Source: Campylobacter helveticus
GTDB lineage: Bacteria; Campylobacterota; Campylobacteria; Campylobacterales; Campylobacteraceae
Assembly: GCF_002080395.1 (NCBI RefSeq)
Contig: NZ_CP020478.1
Coordinates: forward strand, 1,004,886 to 1,068,885
Direction: 5' to 3'
DNA: 64,000 nt
Position 1 is the stretch's first letter. Every line of letters starts with the position of its first letter. The position numbers and the translations under genes were made by a program. The notes beneath the pieces are model-generated. The model made no database searches and was not told the origin of the DNA. It was given only the letters and a program-made list of their open reading frames with translations. Of the stretch, positions 52,920 to 63,108 are shown piece by piece.

Positions 52920-53364
52920 TTTTTCCTCTTTTTAAAAAAATTTCTTTTATCAAAATCAAAGCAACGCTAAGATTTATCATTACATCAGCTACATTGAAAA
53001 TAGCAAATTCAAACCACTTATGCCAGAAAAACATATCCACAACTCCGCCGTGTATAAAGCGGTCAAATAAATTTGAACACCCAGCTCCTAGCATCATACC
53101 AAAAGCTACGATATGCTCTTTTAAAAATTCTTTTTGCCAAAAAAGATAGACAAAAAGCACGAGCAAAATGGCTAAATGCAAATATTTTAAATAATGCTCT
53201 AAAAAACTGAGCATAGAAAAAGCCACGCCCGTATTTAAAGCAAAAGTGAGGTCTAAATACTCACTTTGCCAACGCATACCTTTTAAGGTTAAAATTTTCA
53301 CAAACTGGTCAAATGCAAAAACCAAAACAAAAAAAAGCCAAAAAATTTTATAGCTTTTAATCAT
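52903..53364 (-). CDS. lspA: lipoprotein signal peptidase
   Basis: 153 residues, four helices. The catalytic Asp pair is in [18 protein letters not shown] and [12 protein letters not shown]. It cleaves prolipoproteins (CmeA, CmeC, TraT and others here) in the inner membrane. It overlaps glmM by 8 nt. Confidence 0.95.
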   Translation of the reverse strand: MIKSYKIFWLFFVLVFAFDQFVKILTLKGMRWQSEYLDLTFALNTGVAFSMLSFLEHYLKYLHLAILLVLFVYLFWQKEFLKEHIVAFGMMLGAGCSNLFDRFIHGGVVDMFFWHKWFEFAIFNVADVMINLSVALILIKEIFLKRGKNDRVD

Positions 53365-54694
53365 TTAAAGCTTTCCTAAAAAACGCCTCCACGCCTTTCA
53401 TTTCTTTTTCCAAAAGCTTACTATCCTTAGCCTCCAAAAGTAAGCGGATTAAATTCTCCGTGCCAGAATAGCGAAAAAGGCTATTGATACCCTTTTTATC
53501 AAGCTCTACTGTTAGCTCTCTTAAGCCTTTTAGCTTGGCTAAATCTTTCTTTTGAGAAATTTTGAGATTATGCAAAAGCTGAGGATAAGGCTTAATTTGC
53601 CCAAGAACCGCACTTGCGCTTTTTTTCTTTGAAAGCATTAGAGCAGAAAACTGAAGCGCGGCGATAAGTCCATCGCCTGTTTTAGCATAGTCGCTAAAGA
53701 TGATATGCCCACTTTGTTCCCCACCAAAATTCCCCCCACAAGCCTTAAGCTTTTCCAAAACAAATTTATCGCCTACATTACAGGTTTCAAGCTCGATTTT
53801 ATTTTTATTTAAAAATTCTTTTAAAGCGCCGTTACTCATAATGGTCGCTACGACTTTGGATTTTAATTTACCCTGCTCTTTAAGATGCAAGGCTAAAACG
53901 CCTAACAGACTATCGCCATTTGCTACTACGCCTTTTTCATCGACCACCACAAGCCTATCCGCATCTCCATCAAACGCAAAGCCGACATCAGCACGAAGCT
54001 TTTTAACCTCCTCTGCCAAATTCGTAGGGTGCAGTGCGCCACAATTATCATTAATATTAAGCCCGTTAGGTTTATCACTCATCACAATGACTTCTGCCCC
54101 AAGCTCTTTAAAAATAGTTGGTGCGACCTTATAAGCTGCTCCATGAGCGACATCAAGAACTACGCGTAAGGATTTTAAGGTCAAGTCCTTAGGAAAGGAA
54201 TTTTTAATGCTCACAATATAACGCCCTATCACATCATCAATCCTTTTTGCTCTGCCGATTTGCTCCATTACGACCTTAGAGCTTTCAAGCAATTTATCAT
54301 CATAATAAATTTCTTCGATTTTTCTCTCTGCTTCTTCGCTGAGTTTATTGCCGTGCGAGTCAAAAAATTTAATGCCATTATCATAATAAGGATTATGAGA
54401 AGCTGAAATCATAATCCCCGCATCACAACGCATATCTTCAGTCAAAAAAGCAATAGCAGGAGTTGGCATAGGTCCTATTTGTATGACATTATAGCCTATG
54501 GAGGTAAGCCCTGAAACTATGGCATTTTCTATCATATAGCCACTTTTTCTTGTATCTTTACCGACTAAAATATTATTCGTAATCGCCTTATCTTTAAAAT
54601 AAATCCCCGCAGCCATCGCCAAACGCATAGCTAAAAAGCTATCTAAAAATTCTCCCGCCTTACCGCGAACTCCGTCTGTTCCAAAAAGTTTCAT
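53357..54694 (-). CDS. glmM: phosphoglucosamine mutase
   Basis: 445 residues: [14 protein letters not shown], the phosphoserine loop [30 protein letters not shown] (metal site), GGEQSGHI and [15 protein letters not shown]. It makes glucosamine-1-phosphate for cell-wall and LOS synthesis. First gene of glmM-lspA-hemJ. Confidence 0.97.
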   Translation of the reverse strand: MKLFGTDGVRGKAGEFLDSFLAMRLAMAAGIYFKDKAITNNILVGKDTRKSGYMIENAIVSGLTSIGYNVIQIGPMPTPAIAFLTEDMRCDAGIMISASHNPYYDNGIKFFDSHGNKLSEEAERKIEEIYYDDKLLESSKVVMEQIGRAKRIDDVIGRYIVSIKNSFPKDLTLKSLRVVLDVAHGAAYKVAPTIFKELGAEVIVMSDKPNGLNINDNCGALHPTNLAEEVKKLRADVGFAFDGDADRLVVVDEKGVVANGDSLLGVLALHLKEQGKLKSKVVATIMSNGALKEFLNKNKIELETCNVGDKFVLEKLKACGGNFGGEQSGHIIFSDYAKTGDGLIAALQFSALMLSKKKSASAVLGQIKPYPQLLHNLKISQKKDLAKLKGLRELTVELDKKGINSLFRYSGTENLIRLLLEAKDSKLLEKEMKGVEAFFRKALND

Positions 54695-54797
54695 TTTTAG
54701 CCTTTATAAAAGTTTAAAAGAATTTTAGCCTAAGTTAGCTAATCGTTTTTTACTGCAATCAAAAACTAAGGAGGAATTAAATGTTATAAAAAAAGCA

Positions 54798-54821
54798 AAA
54801 TCCCAAATTTCTTTGGGATTT
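54798..54821 (-). terminator. terminator after the cytochrome c peroxidase gene
   Basis: AAATCCCAAA/TTTGGGATTT stem with a T-rich tract on the minus strand (TTGCTTTTTTT), just after the stop codon. Confidence 0.75.
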
Positions 54822-54826
54822 AAATT

Positions 54827-55861
54827 TTAAAGCTCTGGCTTTGGAGTTTTTTCAGTAGAAATAGGAAGTTGTGGGTAGATGATAGCTGGCTTATCGCCTG
54901 TTAGCGTATGCAAAAACGCCTCTATGCTTTTTGCTTCGCTATTAGAAATTTTAATGCCAAGTTGCACGCTTCCCATTTCTTTAATCGCATCTCTTAAAGA
55001 CCAAATTGCACCATTGTGAAAATACGGAGCAGTTTCAGCCACATTTCTTAAGGTAGGAGTTTTCACCATACCATTTGCATCACCTTTGAAATCGCCCAAA
55101 TTGGAAAATTTATATTTAGCTGCTACTTCAAAAGCCTGCATAGAACCACCTAAATTTACACCACTATGACAGGTTACACAGCCTTTGTCTATAAAGAGTC
55201 TTAAGCCTTTTTGCTCATCTTTTGTTAAAGCTTTTTCATCGCCATCTAAGAATTTATCAAAACGAGATGGAGTAATGAGCGTTCTTTCAAAATTTGCAAT
55301 CGCATCAGCGATATTGTCAAAAGTTACGCCACTTTTACCATAAATTTTTTTAAATTCTTTCACATACTCAGGTAAGGAAGAGATTTTTTGAACAGCTAGT
55401 TTTGCTGGAGTTGCCATTTCAGGCTCTGCTTCGATAGGTCCTTTTGCTTGGTCAGCTAAAGTGCCAGCTCTACCATCCCAAAACTGCACATTGTTTAAAA
55501 CTGAGTTATAAACGGTTGGAGAATTTAGATGATGAGGGTTTGCTGTCCATTTATGTCCCACAGCAGCAGCGATTCCATCTGTGCCACCTAAACCAAGGTT
55601 ATGACAGGTATTACAAGAAATAATTCCACTTTTTGAAAGGCGTGGCTCAAAATATAATTTTTTACCAAGCTCCGCTTTTTCAAGGCTAAATGGAGTTGCT
55701 TTTATGCCATTTTGTTTAAGAATCTCATCTACACCTTTTTGGTCTTTTGGCAAAGAAGCAAAACCTAAACTTTTGGCTTCCTCAATCAAACTAGCAGCCG
55801 ATAAACCGCTCACAGAAATAAGCATCAAAGAAGATGCAACAAGCAAAGACTTAATCTTCAT
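54827..55861 (-). CDS. di-haem cytochrome c peroxidase
   Basis: 344 residues with a signal peptide and two C-x-x-C-H haem sites (ISCNTCHNLGLGGTDG and GCVTCHSGVNLGG), plus PSRFDKFLDGDEKALT and FHNGAIWSLRDAI, typical of the bacterial CCP/MauG peroxidases. It reduces hydrogen peroxide in the periplasm with electrons from c-type cytochromes. It stands alone. Confidence 0.94.
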   Translation of the reverse strand: MKIKSLLVASSLMLISVSGLSAASLIEEAKSLGFASLPKDQKGVDEILKQNGIKATPFSLEKAELGKKLYFEPRLSKSGIISCNTCHNLGLGGTDGIAAAVGHKWTANPHHLNSPTVYNSVLNNVQFWDGRAGTLADQAKGPIEAEPEMATPAKLAVQKISSLPEYVKEFKKIYGKSGVTFDNIADAIANFERTLITPSRFDKFLDGDEKALTKDEQKGLRLFIDKGCVTCHSGVNLGGSMQAFEVAAKYKFSNLGDFKGDANGMVKTPTLRNVAETAPYFHNGAIWSLRDAIKEMGSVQLGIKISNSEAKSIEAFLHTLTGDKPAIIYPQLPISTEKTPKPEL

Positions 55862-56060
55862 TATTTACTCCTTTTATGTAAAAATAAATGGAAATACTAG
55901 CCTTTCATTACTTAAATAAGGATAAAAATTATTATAAAAGTATTTTAATTAATTAGTAGTTATTTAGTCTTATTAAAATAAATAGAATTTTTATTTATCT
56001 TGTATCAATAAATTTTTATATAATTAAACATTAAAAAATTAAAAATATTTAGGATACCAA

Positions 56061-56941
56061 ATGCTAAATAAAATAATGAATTTTTATTATAGAAAAAAAA
56101 TGAAATTTCAATTTAAAAAGCTAAGCGATGTTCATTTAATAAAATCATACATAGAGCTTAAGCAACTTATCCAAAATGCAGACTACAATAGTATTATAGT
56201 AGGCTCTTCACACGGCGAATGCGGCATCAAGGCAGAAATTCTAACGGATGAAAATTATAGATACTTAAATTGCTGCACCTTTTCACAAGATTTATATCGA
56301 AGTTATGAATTAATCAAATATATCGCACAAATAAAACAGCTTAAGCAAGTCATAATGACTTATTCGTTATTTAACAATAGTTTTGCTTTAGAAAAAACAA
56401 AGCAAGAAATTCGAATTGCTTATATAAATGACGCCCTTTTCAATATACCTATGAGAAAAAAAATTGATAAAAGAGACATCAATCTCATCTCACTTATCAA
56501 AAAATACGCAAAAACATACACTATAACCAAAAAAAGAAGAAATGCTTTTGCCGATATGCAATTTGAGTGGAGGGGGGGGTGAATAATATCTCAGCCAAAG
56601 AACGCGTCGCAACGCATATGAAAAATAACAAAAGAAACACCGAAGAAAATATCTATGTCGAAAAAGCAATATCTTATTGCAAGGATAATAATATTAATTT
56701 AATCATTGTCATCACTCCCGTAAGAAGTGATTTTGGTGCTGAGGCAAATGAATATGGCGACTATAAATCGCACTTTAAAGATATTGTAGATATTACCGGT
56801 AAAAATGAAATTCCGCTTTTATTCTACGATGAAAAAACAATGGATGATGATGATTTTGGCGATTATGACCACCTAGCAGAACAAGGTGCTATAAAATTTA
56901 GCAAGATATTAAAAGATGAAATTTGCAAACTTTCATTATAA
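56061..56941 (+). pseudogene. SGNH-hydrolase-like gene split by a G8 tract (apparently phase OFF)
   Basis: Two overlapping ORFs, 56061-56582 (173 residues) and 56567-56941, meet at a run of eight G at 56572-56579. One extra G (G9) joins them into a single ~293-residue protein, so the gene is out of frame here. The first part has IVGSSHGECG (Ser50, a nucleophile-like elbow) and the second part has ITPVRSDFG and DYDHLAEQGAIKFSKIL, together resembling SGNH/GDSL-type hydrolases or acyltransferases with an Asp-x-x-His-like box. Such proteins often modify surface glycans. No signal peptide is clear. Poly-G tracts of 8-10 are the classic Campylobacter contingency switch. Confidence 0.75.
56572..56579 (+). 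repeat. G8 homopolymer tract (phase-variation switch)
   Basis: Eight consecutive G in coding sequence in an AT-rich genome; adding one G restores the frame. See the gene at 56061-56941. Confidence 0.85.
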
Positions 56942-57073
56942 ATTTTTACAAACAAATTTAAAAGTATTTTAAGCTTAATAATTCTCAATTTAAGCTTTGT
57001 TTATTTTCTTTCGTAACAATTAGGCAGTTTTTTCAAAAATTATAAATTCAAACAGATAAAAGTAAAGGATAAA

Positions 57074-57685
57074 ATGGAAAATTTAAGTATTTACGCTTTA
57101 GCTTATCTTTTAGGCTCTGTGCCTTTTGGATTGATTTTGGCTAAAACTTTTGCTAAGGTCAATATCAAAAATCAAGGTTCAAAAAGCATAGGTGCAACTA
57201 ATGTTTTAAGGGTTGTCAAACAAGAAAATCCAAAACTTGCAAAAAAGCTTGCCATAGCGACTATTGTGCTTGATTTTTCTAAAGCTTTTATCCCTCTTAT
57301 GCTACTAAAATTCTTGGGTTATGATTTAAATTTACTTTGGAGTGTGGCAGTTTTGACAATATTTGGGCATTGTTTTTCGCTTTATCTCTTTTTTGAAGGT
57401 GGTAAGGGTATAGCCACAGGGGCTGGAGCTATGGCTGTGCTTTTGCCTTTAGAGGTTTTAAGTGCCTTTGCTGTTTGGTTTGTGATAGGAAAAATATTTA
57501 AAATTTCCTCTTTAGCCTCACTCATAGCCCTTCTAACTTTCATCATCACTTCTTTTATGTTTAATTATGATATGCCATTTATCGATACACACGCACCCGT
57601 GTTTATCATCGCCTTTATCATACTTTATAAACACCTGCCAAATATTAAAAGATTGCTTTTTAAAGAAGAATGCAAAGTCATATAA
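57074..57685 (+). CDS. plsY: acyl-phosphate glycerol-3-phosphate acyltransferase
   Basis: 203 residues with about five membrane helices. PlsY motifs: LLGSVPFGLILAK, GSKSIGATNVLR, and FGHCFSLYLFFEGGKGIATG. It starts phospholipid synthesis from acyl-phosphate. It overlaps folB by 16 nt. Confidence 0.95.
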   Translation: MENLSIYALAYLLGSVPFGLILAKTFAKVNIKNQGSKSIGATNVLRVVKQENPKLAKKLAIATIVLDFSKAFIPLMLLKFLGYDLNLLWSVAVLTIFGHCFSLYLFFEGGKGIATGAGAMAVLLPLEVLSAFAVWFVIGKIFKISSLASLIALLTFIITSFMFNYDMPFIDTHAPVFIIAFIILYKHLPNIKRLLFKEECKVI

Positions 57686-58002
57686 AAATCAAACTTAAAT
57701 TTAAGTGCATTATAGGAATTTTAGATTTTGAGCGAGAAAAAAAGCAAAAAGTTATAGTCAAAATAAAAGCAAAAGCGGATGAATTTTTAGATTATGCTAA
57801 AGTTGCTAGGGCAGTTAAGATAGACTATAAAAAGCAAAAATTTCAAACCATAGAAGAATCTTTGAGATTTATAAGTTTAAATTTAAAAAAAATATTTCCT
57901 CAAATTTCTTACCTTAAAATCACCACTTTTAAGCCCAAAATTCTTAAAAATGCTAAAGTCGGTGTAAGTAACGAATTTTATTTTAATAAATCCAAGGAGT
58001 AA
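57670..58002 (+). CDS. folB: dihydroneopterin aldolase-like protein
   Basis: 110 residues. KCIIGILDFEREKKQKVIVK fits the FolB N-terminus (G-I-x-x-x-E-R-x-x-x-Q); the end KITTFKPKILKNAKVGVSNE also fits. It would act in folate synthesis, cleaving dihydroneopterin. It overlaps plsY by 16 nt, as found in other Campylobacter. Shorter than the ~120-residue norm. Confidence 0.75.
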   Translation: MQSHIKIKLKFKCIIGILDFEREKKQKVIVKIKAKADEFLDYAKVARAVKIDYKKQKFQTIEESLRFISLNLKKIFPQISYLKITTFKPKILKNAKVGVSNEFYFNKSKE

Positions 58003-58004
58003 AT

Positions 58005-59171
58005 ATGCAATTTTTAACGCTAAATAAGCTAGAGAAATCCTACCTTGAAAGTATAGGTTTTTCGTGGCATACAGATGATGATGGGAGTGATTATTTAGAC
58101 AATAAGCTCGTTTGCGTGAATGAAAATGAGGCAAACGCCTACTACGAAGCCGCTAACGAGCTTTATGATATGTTTATCGCTGCGGCACAAAATGTCATAG
58201 ATAACAACCGCTTTGATGAGCTTGGTATCCCTTTTAATCTCATCGATGCGATTAAAATGAGCTGGGAAAACGAGGTGCATTGGCACTTATATGGGCGTTT
58301 TGATTTCGCTGGTGGGCTTGATGGTAAGCCGATAAAATTGCTAGAATTTAACGCAGATACGCCAACTTCGCTTTTTGAAAGTGCTATTTTACAATGGGCT
58401 ATATTAAAGCAAAATAATTTAGACGAGCATTTGCAATTTAATAGCATTTATGAAAGCTTAATGGATAATTTTAAGCGTCTTATTACTCTTGATGAAGGTG
58501 TGGAGGAATTTGATGAGCATTATCAAGGGTGGAAAATTCTTTTTTCAAGTGTAGCTGGAAATAAAGAAGAGGAACTTACAACTAAACTTTTGGCACACAT
58601 TGCAACAGATGCTGGATTTGAATGCAACTTTGCCTATGCCGATGAAGTGGAATTTGGGGAAGAGGGAATTTTTAAAGACGGCATTAATTATGAATACTGG
58701 TTTAAACTCATTCCTTGGGAAGAAATTGCCATTGAGGAAGGTGAGTTAGCTATGCTTTTAACGCAAATAATGCGTAATCAAAAGGCGATTATCCTAAATC
58801 CTGCCTACACTCTTTTGTTTCAATCTAAAGGAATTTTAAAAATTTTATGGGAGCTTTATCCAAATCATCCTTTACTCTTAGAATGTAAAGAGCAGCCACT
58901 TCAAGGAAAAGATTATGTAAAAAAACCTATATTTGGACGCGAGGGAGCGAATATTAGCATTGTTAAAAATGGTGGCAATTTTAAAGAAAATGTTGGACCT
59001 TATGGAAATAATAAGATGATTTACCAAGAATATTACGAGCTAAATTCTAATGAAAATGAGTATTATCAGGCTGGAGTATTTTTTGCTTACGAGGGGTGTG
59101 GATTAGGTTTTAGAAAAGGAGGGATAATTATAGATAATGCCTCAAAATTTGTAGGGCATATCATAAAATAA
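58005..59171 (+). CDS. glutathionylspermidine synthase-like ATP-grasp protein
   Basis: 388 residues of the GSP_synth fold: WHTDDDGSDYLDNK, LLEFNADTPTSLFE, KLIPWEEIA, NPAYTLLFQSKGILKILWEL, PIFGREGANISIV and the acidic YNKM/YQEYYELN region. The family joins glutathione to spermidine, but many short homologues have other, unknown peptide-like ligase roles. It starts 3 bp after folB. Confidence 0.8.
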   Translation: MQFLTLNKLEKSYLESIGFSWHTDDDGSDYLDNKLVCVNENEANAYYEAANELYDMFIAAAQNVIDNNRFDELGIPFNLIDAIKMSWENEVHWHLYGRFDFAGGLDGKPIKLLEFNADTPTSLFESAILQWAILKQNNLDEHLQFNSIYESLMDNFKRLITLDEGVEEFDEHYQGWKILFSSVAGNKEEELTTKLLAHIATDAGFECNFAYADEVEFGEEGIFKDGINYEYWFKLIPWEEIAIEEGELAMLLTQIMRNQKAIILNPAYTLLFQSKGILKILWELYPNHPLLLECKEQPLQGKDYVKKPIFGREGANISIVKNGGNFKENVGPYGNNKMIYQEYYELNSNENEYYQAGVFFAYEGCGLGFRKGGIIIDNASKFVGHIIK

Positions 59172-59178
59172 AATAACC

Positions 59179-59205
59179 AAAGAAAATTCTTTATGAATTT
59201 TCTTT
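59179..59205. terminator. bidirectional terminator before accA
   Basis: AAAGAAAATTC/GAATTTTCTTT, 11-bp stem with a TTTAT loop, overlapping the accA stop and serving the convergent ATP-grasp gene. Confidence 0.65.
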
Positions 59206-60132
59206 AAAGGCTCCAAGTTTAAGAATTTTTTGCATTCTATTAGCCACAAGTTCCCTCGTGTCAATATTTTCTAACTCATCTAAAGCTTTTTTCACATAAT
59301 CAGCAATAGCCACAGCTGCATTTTCTTTATCTCTATGTGCACCATTTGTAGGCTCTTCAATCACATCATCAATCAAGCCCTGCTCTTTTAAATCGTCTGC
59401 GCTCACCTTCATTGCTTTAGTTGCCGCCTCACTTTTGGATGGGTCATTCCAAAGTATAGCCGCACAACCCTCAGGAGAAATTACAGAAAAAACAGAATTT
59501 TTCATCATAGCAAGTTTATCCGCTACACCTATGGCTAAAGCTCCCCCGCTTCCTCCCTCACCTATAACTACCGCTATAGTGGGAGTTTTTAAATCGCTCA
59601 GCTCATATAAATTTGTAGCAATAGCCTCACTTTGCCCACGCTCTTCCGCCCCAATACCGGGATAAGCACCCGGAGTATCAATGAGAAATAGTATAGGAAT
59701 TTGGAATTTTTCCGCCATTCTGGCTACTCTTAATGCTTTCCTATAACCCTCAGGGTGCGGCATACCAAAATTTCTTGCTATCTTATCTTTAGTGCCACGC
59801 CCTTTTTGCTCACCTATCACAATAAGCTTTTTGTCTCCCAAATAACCCATAAAACAAACAATGGCAGGGTCATCTCTAAAAGCTCTATCTCCGTGAATTT
59901 CATACTTATCATTTAAAATTAAATCAATATAATCAAGTGCATAAGGTCTATCAGGATGTCTCGCTAATTGTAAGCGTTGAAAATCACTTAAATTCTTATA
60001 AGTTTTGACAATTTCTTTTTCAAGATTTTTTTTCAAAATGGCTACCGCATCAAAATCACTCTTAATTTGTGCATTTATAATATCCTCATCAATTTGCTGG
60101 ATATTTTTCTCAAAATCTAAATAAGAAGCCAT
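59191..60132 (-). CDS. accA: acetyl-CoA carboxylase carboxyltransferase subunit alpha
   Basis: 313 residues: [73 protein letters not shown] and [14 protein letters not shown]. It transfers CO2 to acetyl-CoA, the first step in fatty acid synthesis. Follows fabF by 1 bp. Confidence 0.97.
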   Translation of the reverse strand: MASYLDFEKNIQQIDEDIINAQIKSDFDAVAILKKNLEKEIVKTYKNLSDFQRLQLARHPDRPYALDYIDLILNDKYEIHGDRAFRDDPAIVCFMGYLGDKKLIVIGEQKGRGTKDKIARNFGMPHPEGYRKALRVARMAEKFQIPILFLIDTPGAYPGIGAEERGQSEAIATNLYELSDLKTPTIAVVIGEGGSGGALAIGVADKLAMMKNSVFSVISPEGCAAILWNDPSKSEAATKAMKVSADDLKEQGLIDDVIEEPTNGAHRDKENAAVAIADYVKKALDELENIDTRELVANRMQKILKLGAFKENS

Positions 60133-60133
60133 A

Positions 60134-61348
60134 TTAATCCACTCTTTTAAAAATCACACAGCCATTTGTTCCACCAAAACCAAAAGAATTGCTCATCACA
60201 ACTTCAAGTTTTGTTTCCTTAGCGACATTTGGCACATAATCAAGATTACATTCTTCATCTTTTTCAAGCTGATTAATAGTAGGTGGCACTACGCCTTTTT
60301 CCAAAGCCATTAAAGAGATTACCGCTTCAATCGCCCCAGCCGCACCCAAACAATGTCCAATTTGCCCTTTTGTAGAACTTACAAGAGGTAAATTTTCGCC
60401 AAAAATAGCCTTAATGGCAGCAGTTTCATTTCTATCATTAACGGGAGTTGAAGTGCCGTGAGCATTAATATAATCAACATTAACACCATTTGCCATTTTT
60501 AAAGCTTTTTGCATTGCTCTTAATGGACCATCTAAGGTTGGAGAAGTAATATGATGTGCGTCCGCACTTTCTCCAAAGCCTATAAGCTCGGCATAAATTT
60601 TTACTCCGCGTTTTTTTGCTGCTTCATACTCTTCAAAAACTAAAGCACCAGCACCCTCACCCATCACAAAACCATCCCTTCCCTTATCAAAAGGGCGTGA
60701 GGCTTTTTGTGGCTCATCATTTCTTGTTGATAAAGCCCTCATAGAAGCAAAACCGCCTATACCCACAGGGCAAATTGCCGCTTCTGCTCCCACCACAAGC
60801 ATTTTATCCGCTGTGCCTAAAACGATACTTTTGTAAGCTTCGCATATCGCGTGTGTTCCAGCCGCACAAGCCGTTACGCAAGAGATATTCGGTCCCTTTA
60901 AAGAATGCTCTATAGACACCAAACCACCTAGCATATTAACAAGAGCTGAGGGAATAAAAAAGGGAGAAATTTTACGCGGTCCCTTTTCTTCACAAATAAC
61001 AGAATTTTTTTCTATATTTGGCAAACCACCGATACCAGCAGCAGAAACTACGCCAAATTCTTCCTTGTTTAAATCCTTATCAAATTTCGCATCTTCCATT
61101 GCTTCCCTTGCAGCTTTAATCCCAAGCTGTATAAAGCGGTCGATTTTCTTAACTTCCTTACCATCTACCACCTCTAAAGGGTCAAAATTCTTAACTTCCG
61201 CAGCAATTTGAACAGGAAATTCACTTGCGTCAAAAAGTGTAATTCTATCTACTCCACTCTTACCCTCGCAAATTGCTTTAAAAGAACTTTCTTTATCTAA
61301 GCCCAGAGCATTTATCATACCAATGCCAGTAACCACAACCCTCTTCAA
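60134..61348 (-). CDS. fabF: 3-oxoacyl-ACP synthase II
   Basis: 404 residues with the Cys-His-His set: C in [13 protein letters not shown], His in [11 protein letters not shown] and His in [13 protein letters not shown]; also [15 protein letters not shown]. It elongates acyl chains. Between acpP (23 bp upstream) and accA. Confidence 0.97.
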   Translation of the reverse strand: MKRVVVTGIGMINALGLDKESSFKAICEGKSGVDRITLFDASEFPVQIAAEVKNFDPLEVVDGKEVKKIDRFIQLGIKAAREAMEDAKFDKDLNKEEFGVVSAAGIGGLPNIEKNSVICEEKGPRKISPFFIPSALVNMLGGLVSIEHSLKGPNISCVTACAAGTHAICEAYKSIVLGTADKMLVVGAEAAICPVGIGGFASMRALSTRNDEPQKASRPFDKGRDGFVMGEGAGALVFEEYEAAKKRGVKIYAELIGFGESADAHHITSPTLDGPLRAMQKALKMANGVNVDYINAHGTSTPVNDRNETAAIKAIFGENLPLVSSTKGQIGHCLGAAGAIEAVISLMALEKGVVPPTINQLEKDEECNLDYVPNVAKETKLEVVMSNSFGFGGTNGCVIFKRVD

Positions 61349-61371
61349 GACAAGCTCCTTATGCGTATCTT

Positions 61372-61605
61372 TTATTTTTTAAGATTTTCAAGATAATTAA
61401 CAACATCCTCGATTTTAATTAATTTTTCTGCATCACTATCTGAAATTTGTATGCCAAATTTTTCCTCTAAAGCCATAACAAGCTCAACAACATCTAAAGA
61501 ATCTGCACCCAAATCTTCAACAATCTTAGACTCCATTTTTACAGCATCTGCTTCTATGCTTAACTGCTCCATTACTACTGCTTTTACATCGTCAAATGTT
61601 GCCAT
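61372..61605 (-). CDS. acpP: acyl carrier protein
   Basis: 77 residues, with the phosphopantetheine Ser in [17 protein letters not shown]. Acidic, four helices. First gene of acpP-fabF-accA. AAGGAGAGAC precedes the ATG. Confidence 0.98.
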   Translation of the reverse strand: MATFDDVKAVVMEQLSIEADAVKMESKIVEDLGADSLDVVELVMALEEKFGIQISDSDAEKLIKIEDVVNYLENLKK

Positions 61606-61713
61606 TTGTCTCTCCTTAAATTAAAAATAAAAGCGATATTTTACTATAAAAAACTTAAAATATTTATAGTTTTTAATGCGCTTGTGTAAATATCAAAAAA
61701 TTTAATGAAAAAT

Positions 61714-62733
61714 TTAAGCTTTAATATCTGTTTTAAAAAAGTTTTGCGTAAATTCGTTTTGCAAATCTTGTTTTTGATAATGCTGATAATTTTGTGTGAT
61801 TTTCTGTTGTTTTTTAAGTTTTAAAAGCTGTTCTTTTGTGATGGCTGGATTATTTTGAATTAAAGCTCTAAATTCCGGAAATTCGTTAAGCAATTGTTCT
61901 TTTTCGCTTAACTCAGCCTCCAAAATTTTAGCTTCTTGTATAATTGTTCCGCTAATTTGAAAACTATTGAAAGTTTTGACCCCCCTACCCTCATAAAAAT
62001 CCTTTATCACACTTATCTCGATGCCGTCCCATTGAGGTGTGATTTGATTATAAGGGTCTAAAACTAAAGTGATGCTTTTCTTTTTTTCATCACCTTTTAA
62101 AATATCACTAAGAGCCTCTACAGCCCAGTTTGTATAGCCTTGCATATCTGTCCCACCCTTAGCAGCATACTCAAGTCTAGTGATAGTTCCGTCAAAATCT
62201 CTATCGCTTTTTATACTTTCATTTACAAGCTCTTCTATACTTAGGCTTTTATCGCTAATTTTATTTCCCACATAGCCCGTAGTGCGTTTAGCCTCTCTTA
62301 GAGTAATCCAATCATCGCTATCACTTAAATCCTGATTTTCCGCCTCATCTTTGACTGAATTTTTTAAAGTAAGATGTTCGTTATTTTCTATCCTGCCATT
62401 TTTATCTCTATCTGAGTTTAAAAAATCTCTATTTATCATAATGTCTTTATACCAGCCATCTAAAAATGCAGCCGCCTTTCCACTCAAGCCTATGTTGCCA
62501 TTAGAAAGTTTTAAAAAATCATTTTCATCAAAATGACTTTTTAAAAGTTTTATACTTTCATCACTTAAATTTAAAGAAATTTCCTTATCATCGCTGAAAA
62601 AATGAACGGAATTTTTCACATTTTTATCAGGGGTGAAGTCCGTAATCTCCCTTTTTATCCTCTCACTTTTAGAGGCTGAAAATACAGCCTCATTTTGAGT
62701 TTTGTAAAAGGTATTAACCGCCACAGCAAACAT
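61714..62733 (-). CDS. EF-hand calcium-binding-like protein
   Basis: 339 residues, hydrophilic and helical with no clear signal peptide. Two regular 12-residue EF-hand loops: D108-R-D-K-N-G-R-I...E119 and D177-R-D-F-D-G-T-I...E188. A DSDDWITLREA stretch may be a third, incomplete one. The C-terminus is Gln/Lys-rich and coiled. Immediately downstream (3 bp) of a small frameshifted secreted-protein gene. Calcium binding is inferred from the loops; role unknown. Confidence 0.7.
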   Translation of the reverse strand: MFAVAVNTFYKTQNEAVFSASKSERIKREITDFTPDKNVKNSVHFFSDDKEISLNLSDESIKLLKSHFDENDFLKLSNGNIGLSGKAAAFLDGWYKDIMINRDFLNSDRDKNGRIENNEHLTLKNSVKDEAENQDLSDSDDWITLREAKRTTGYVGNKISDKSLSIEELVNESIKSDRDFDGTITRLEYAAKGGTDMQGYTNWAVEALSDILKGDEKKKSITLVLDPYNQITPQWDGIEISVIKDFYEGRGVKTFNSFQISGTIIQEAKILEAELSEKEQLLNEFPEFRALIQNNPAITKEQLLKLKKQQKITQNYQHYQKQDLQNEFTQNFFKTDIKA

Positions 62734-62736
62734 AGC

Positions 62737-62957
62737 TCAATCCACACAAACAGGTTCGCCTTTTACCCTAATGTGGGGCAAAGCGTGGCAACCATACTCT
62801 TTATTCCAAAACCTATTTGGATTGCAACTTCCCGGATTCATTAGTTTTTCAAAGAACAAAGCTGAGGATCAAGATAAGTGTCGTCAGAATTATAAGCAAA
62901 AGCACCCACCGCAAAAACACCGACTAGAAGAAAAATTTTTACTAATTTTTTCATCAT
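62737..62957 (-). pseudogene. small secreted Cys-containing protein gene, frameshifted
   Basis: The minus strand starts ATG ATG at 62957 (signal peptide MMKKLVKIFLLVGVFAVGAFA) and reads 38 residues to a TAA at 62841-62843. The stop overlaps an ATG (TAATG) opening a 34-residue frame to 62737 (MNPGSCNPNRFWNKEYGCHA...VCVD). One extra A in the A5 run just before the stop joins them into a coherent ~72-residue exported protein with four Cys (...QLCSLKKLMNPGSCNP...). It is either a frameshifted gene, a homopolymer sequencing error, or two coupled short ORFs. It precedes the EF-hand gene by 3 bp. Family not recognised. Confidence 0.55.
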
Positions 62958-63086
62958 CACTTCTTATAAGATAATATGCGAATATTATATAATTTCATCC
63001 TAAAATAAGACTTAAAAAATCTTAATAAAGATAATTTTAAAATTTGAAGATAAATTTTGTAGCACACTCTAGCTAAACTAGAATCA

Positions 63087-63108
63087 AAGTGCCTTATAAA
63101 AGGCACTT
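63087..63108 (-). terminator. terminator after the META-domain lipoprotein
   Basis: AAGTGCCTT/AAGGCACTT perfect 9-bp stem with a 4-nt loop, overlapping the stop codon. Its arms resemble those of the terminator at 32303-32324. Confidence 0.65.

Noticed and set aside
62771-62974. 67-codon plus-strand ORF
   Set aside because: It is antisense to the frameshifted small secreted-protein gene, which has a clear signal peptide and start on the minus strand.
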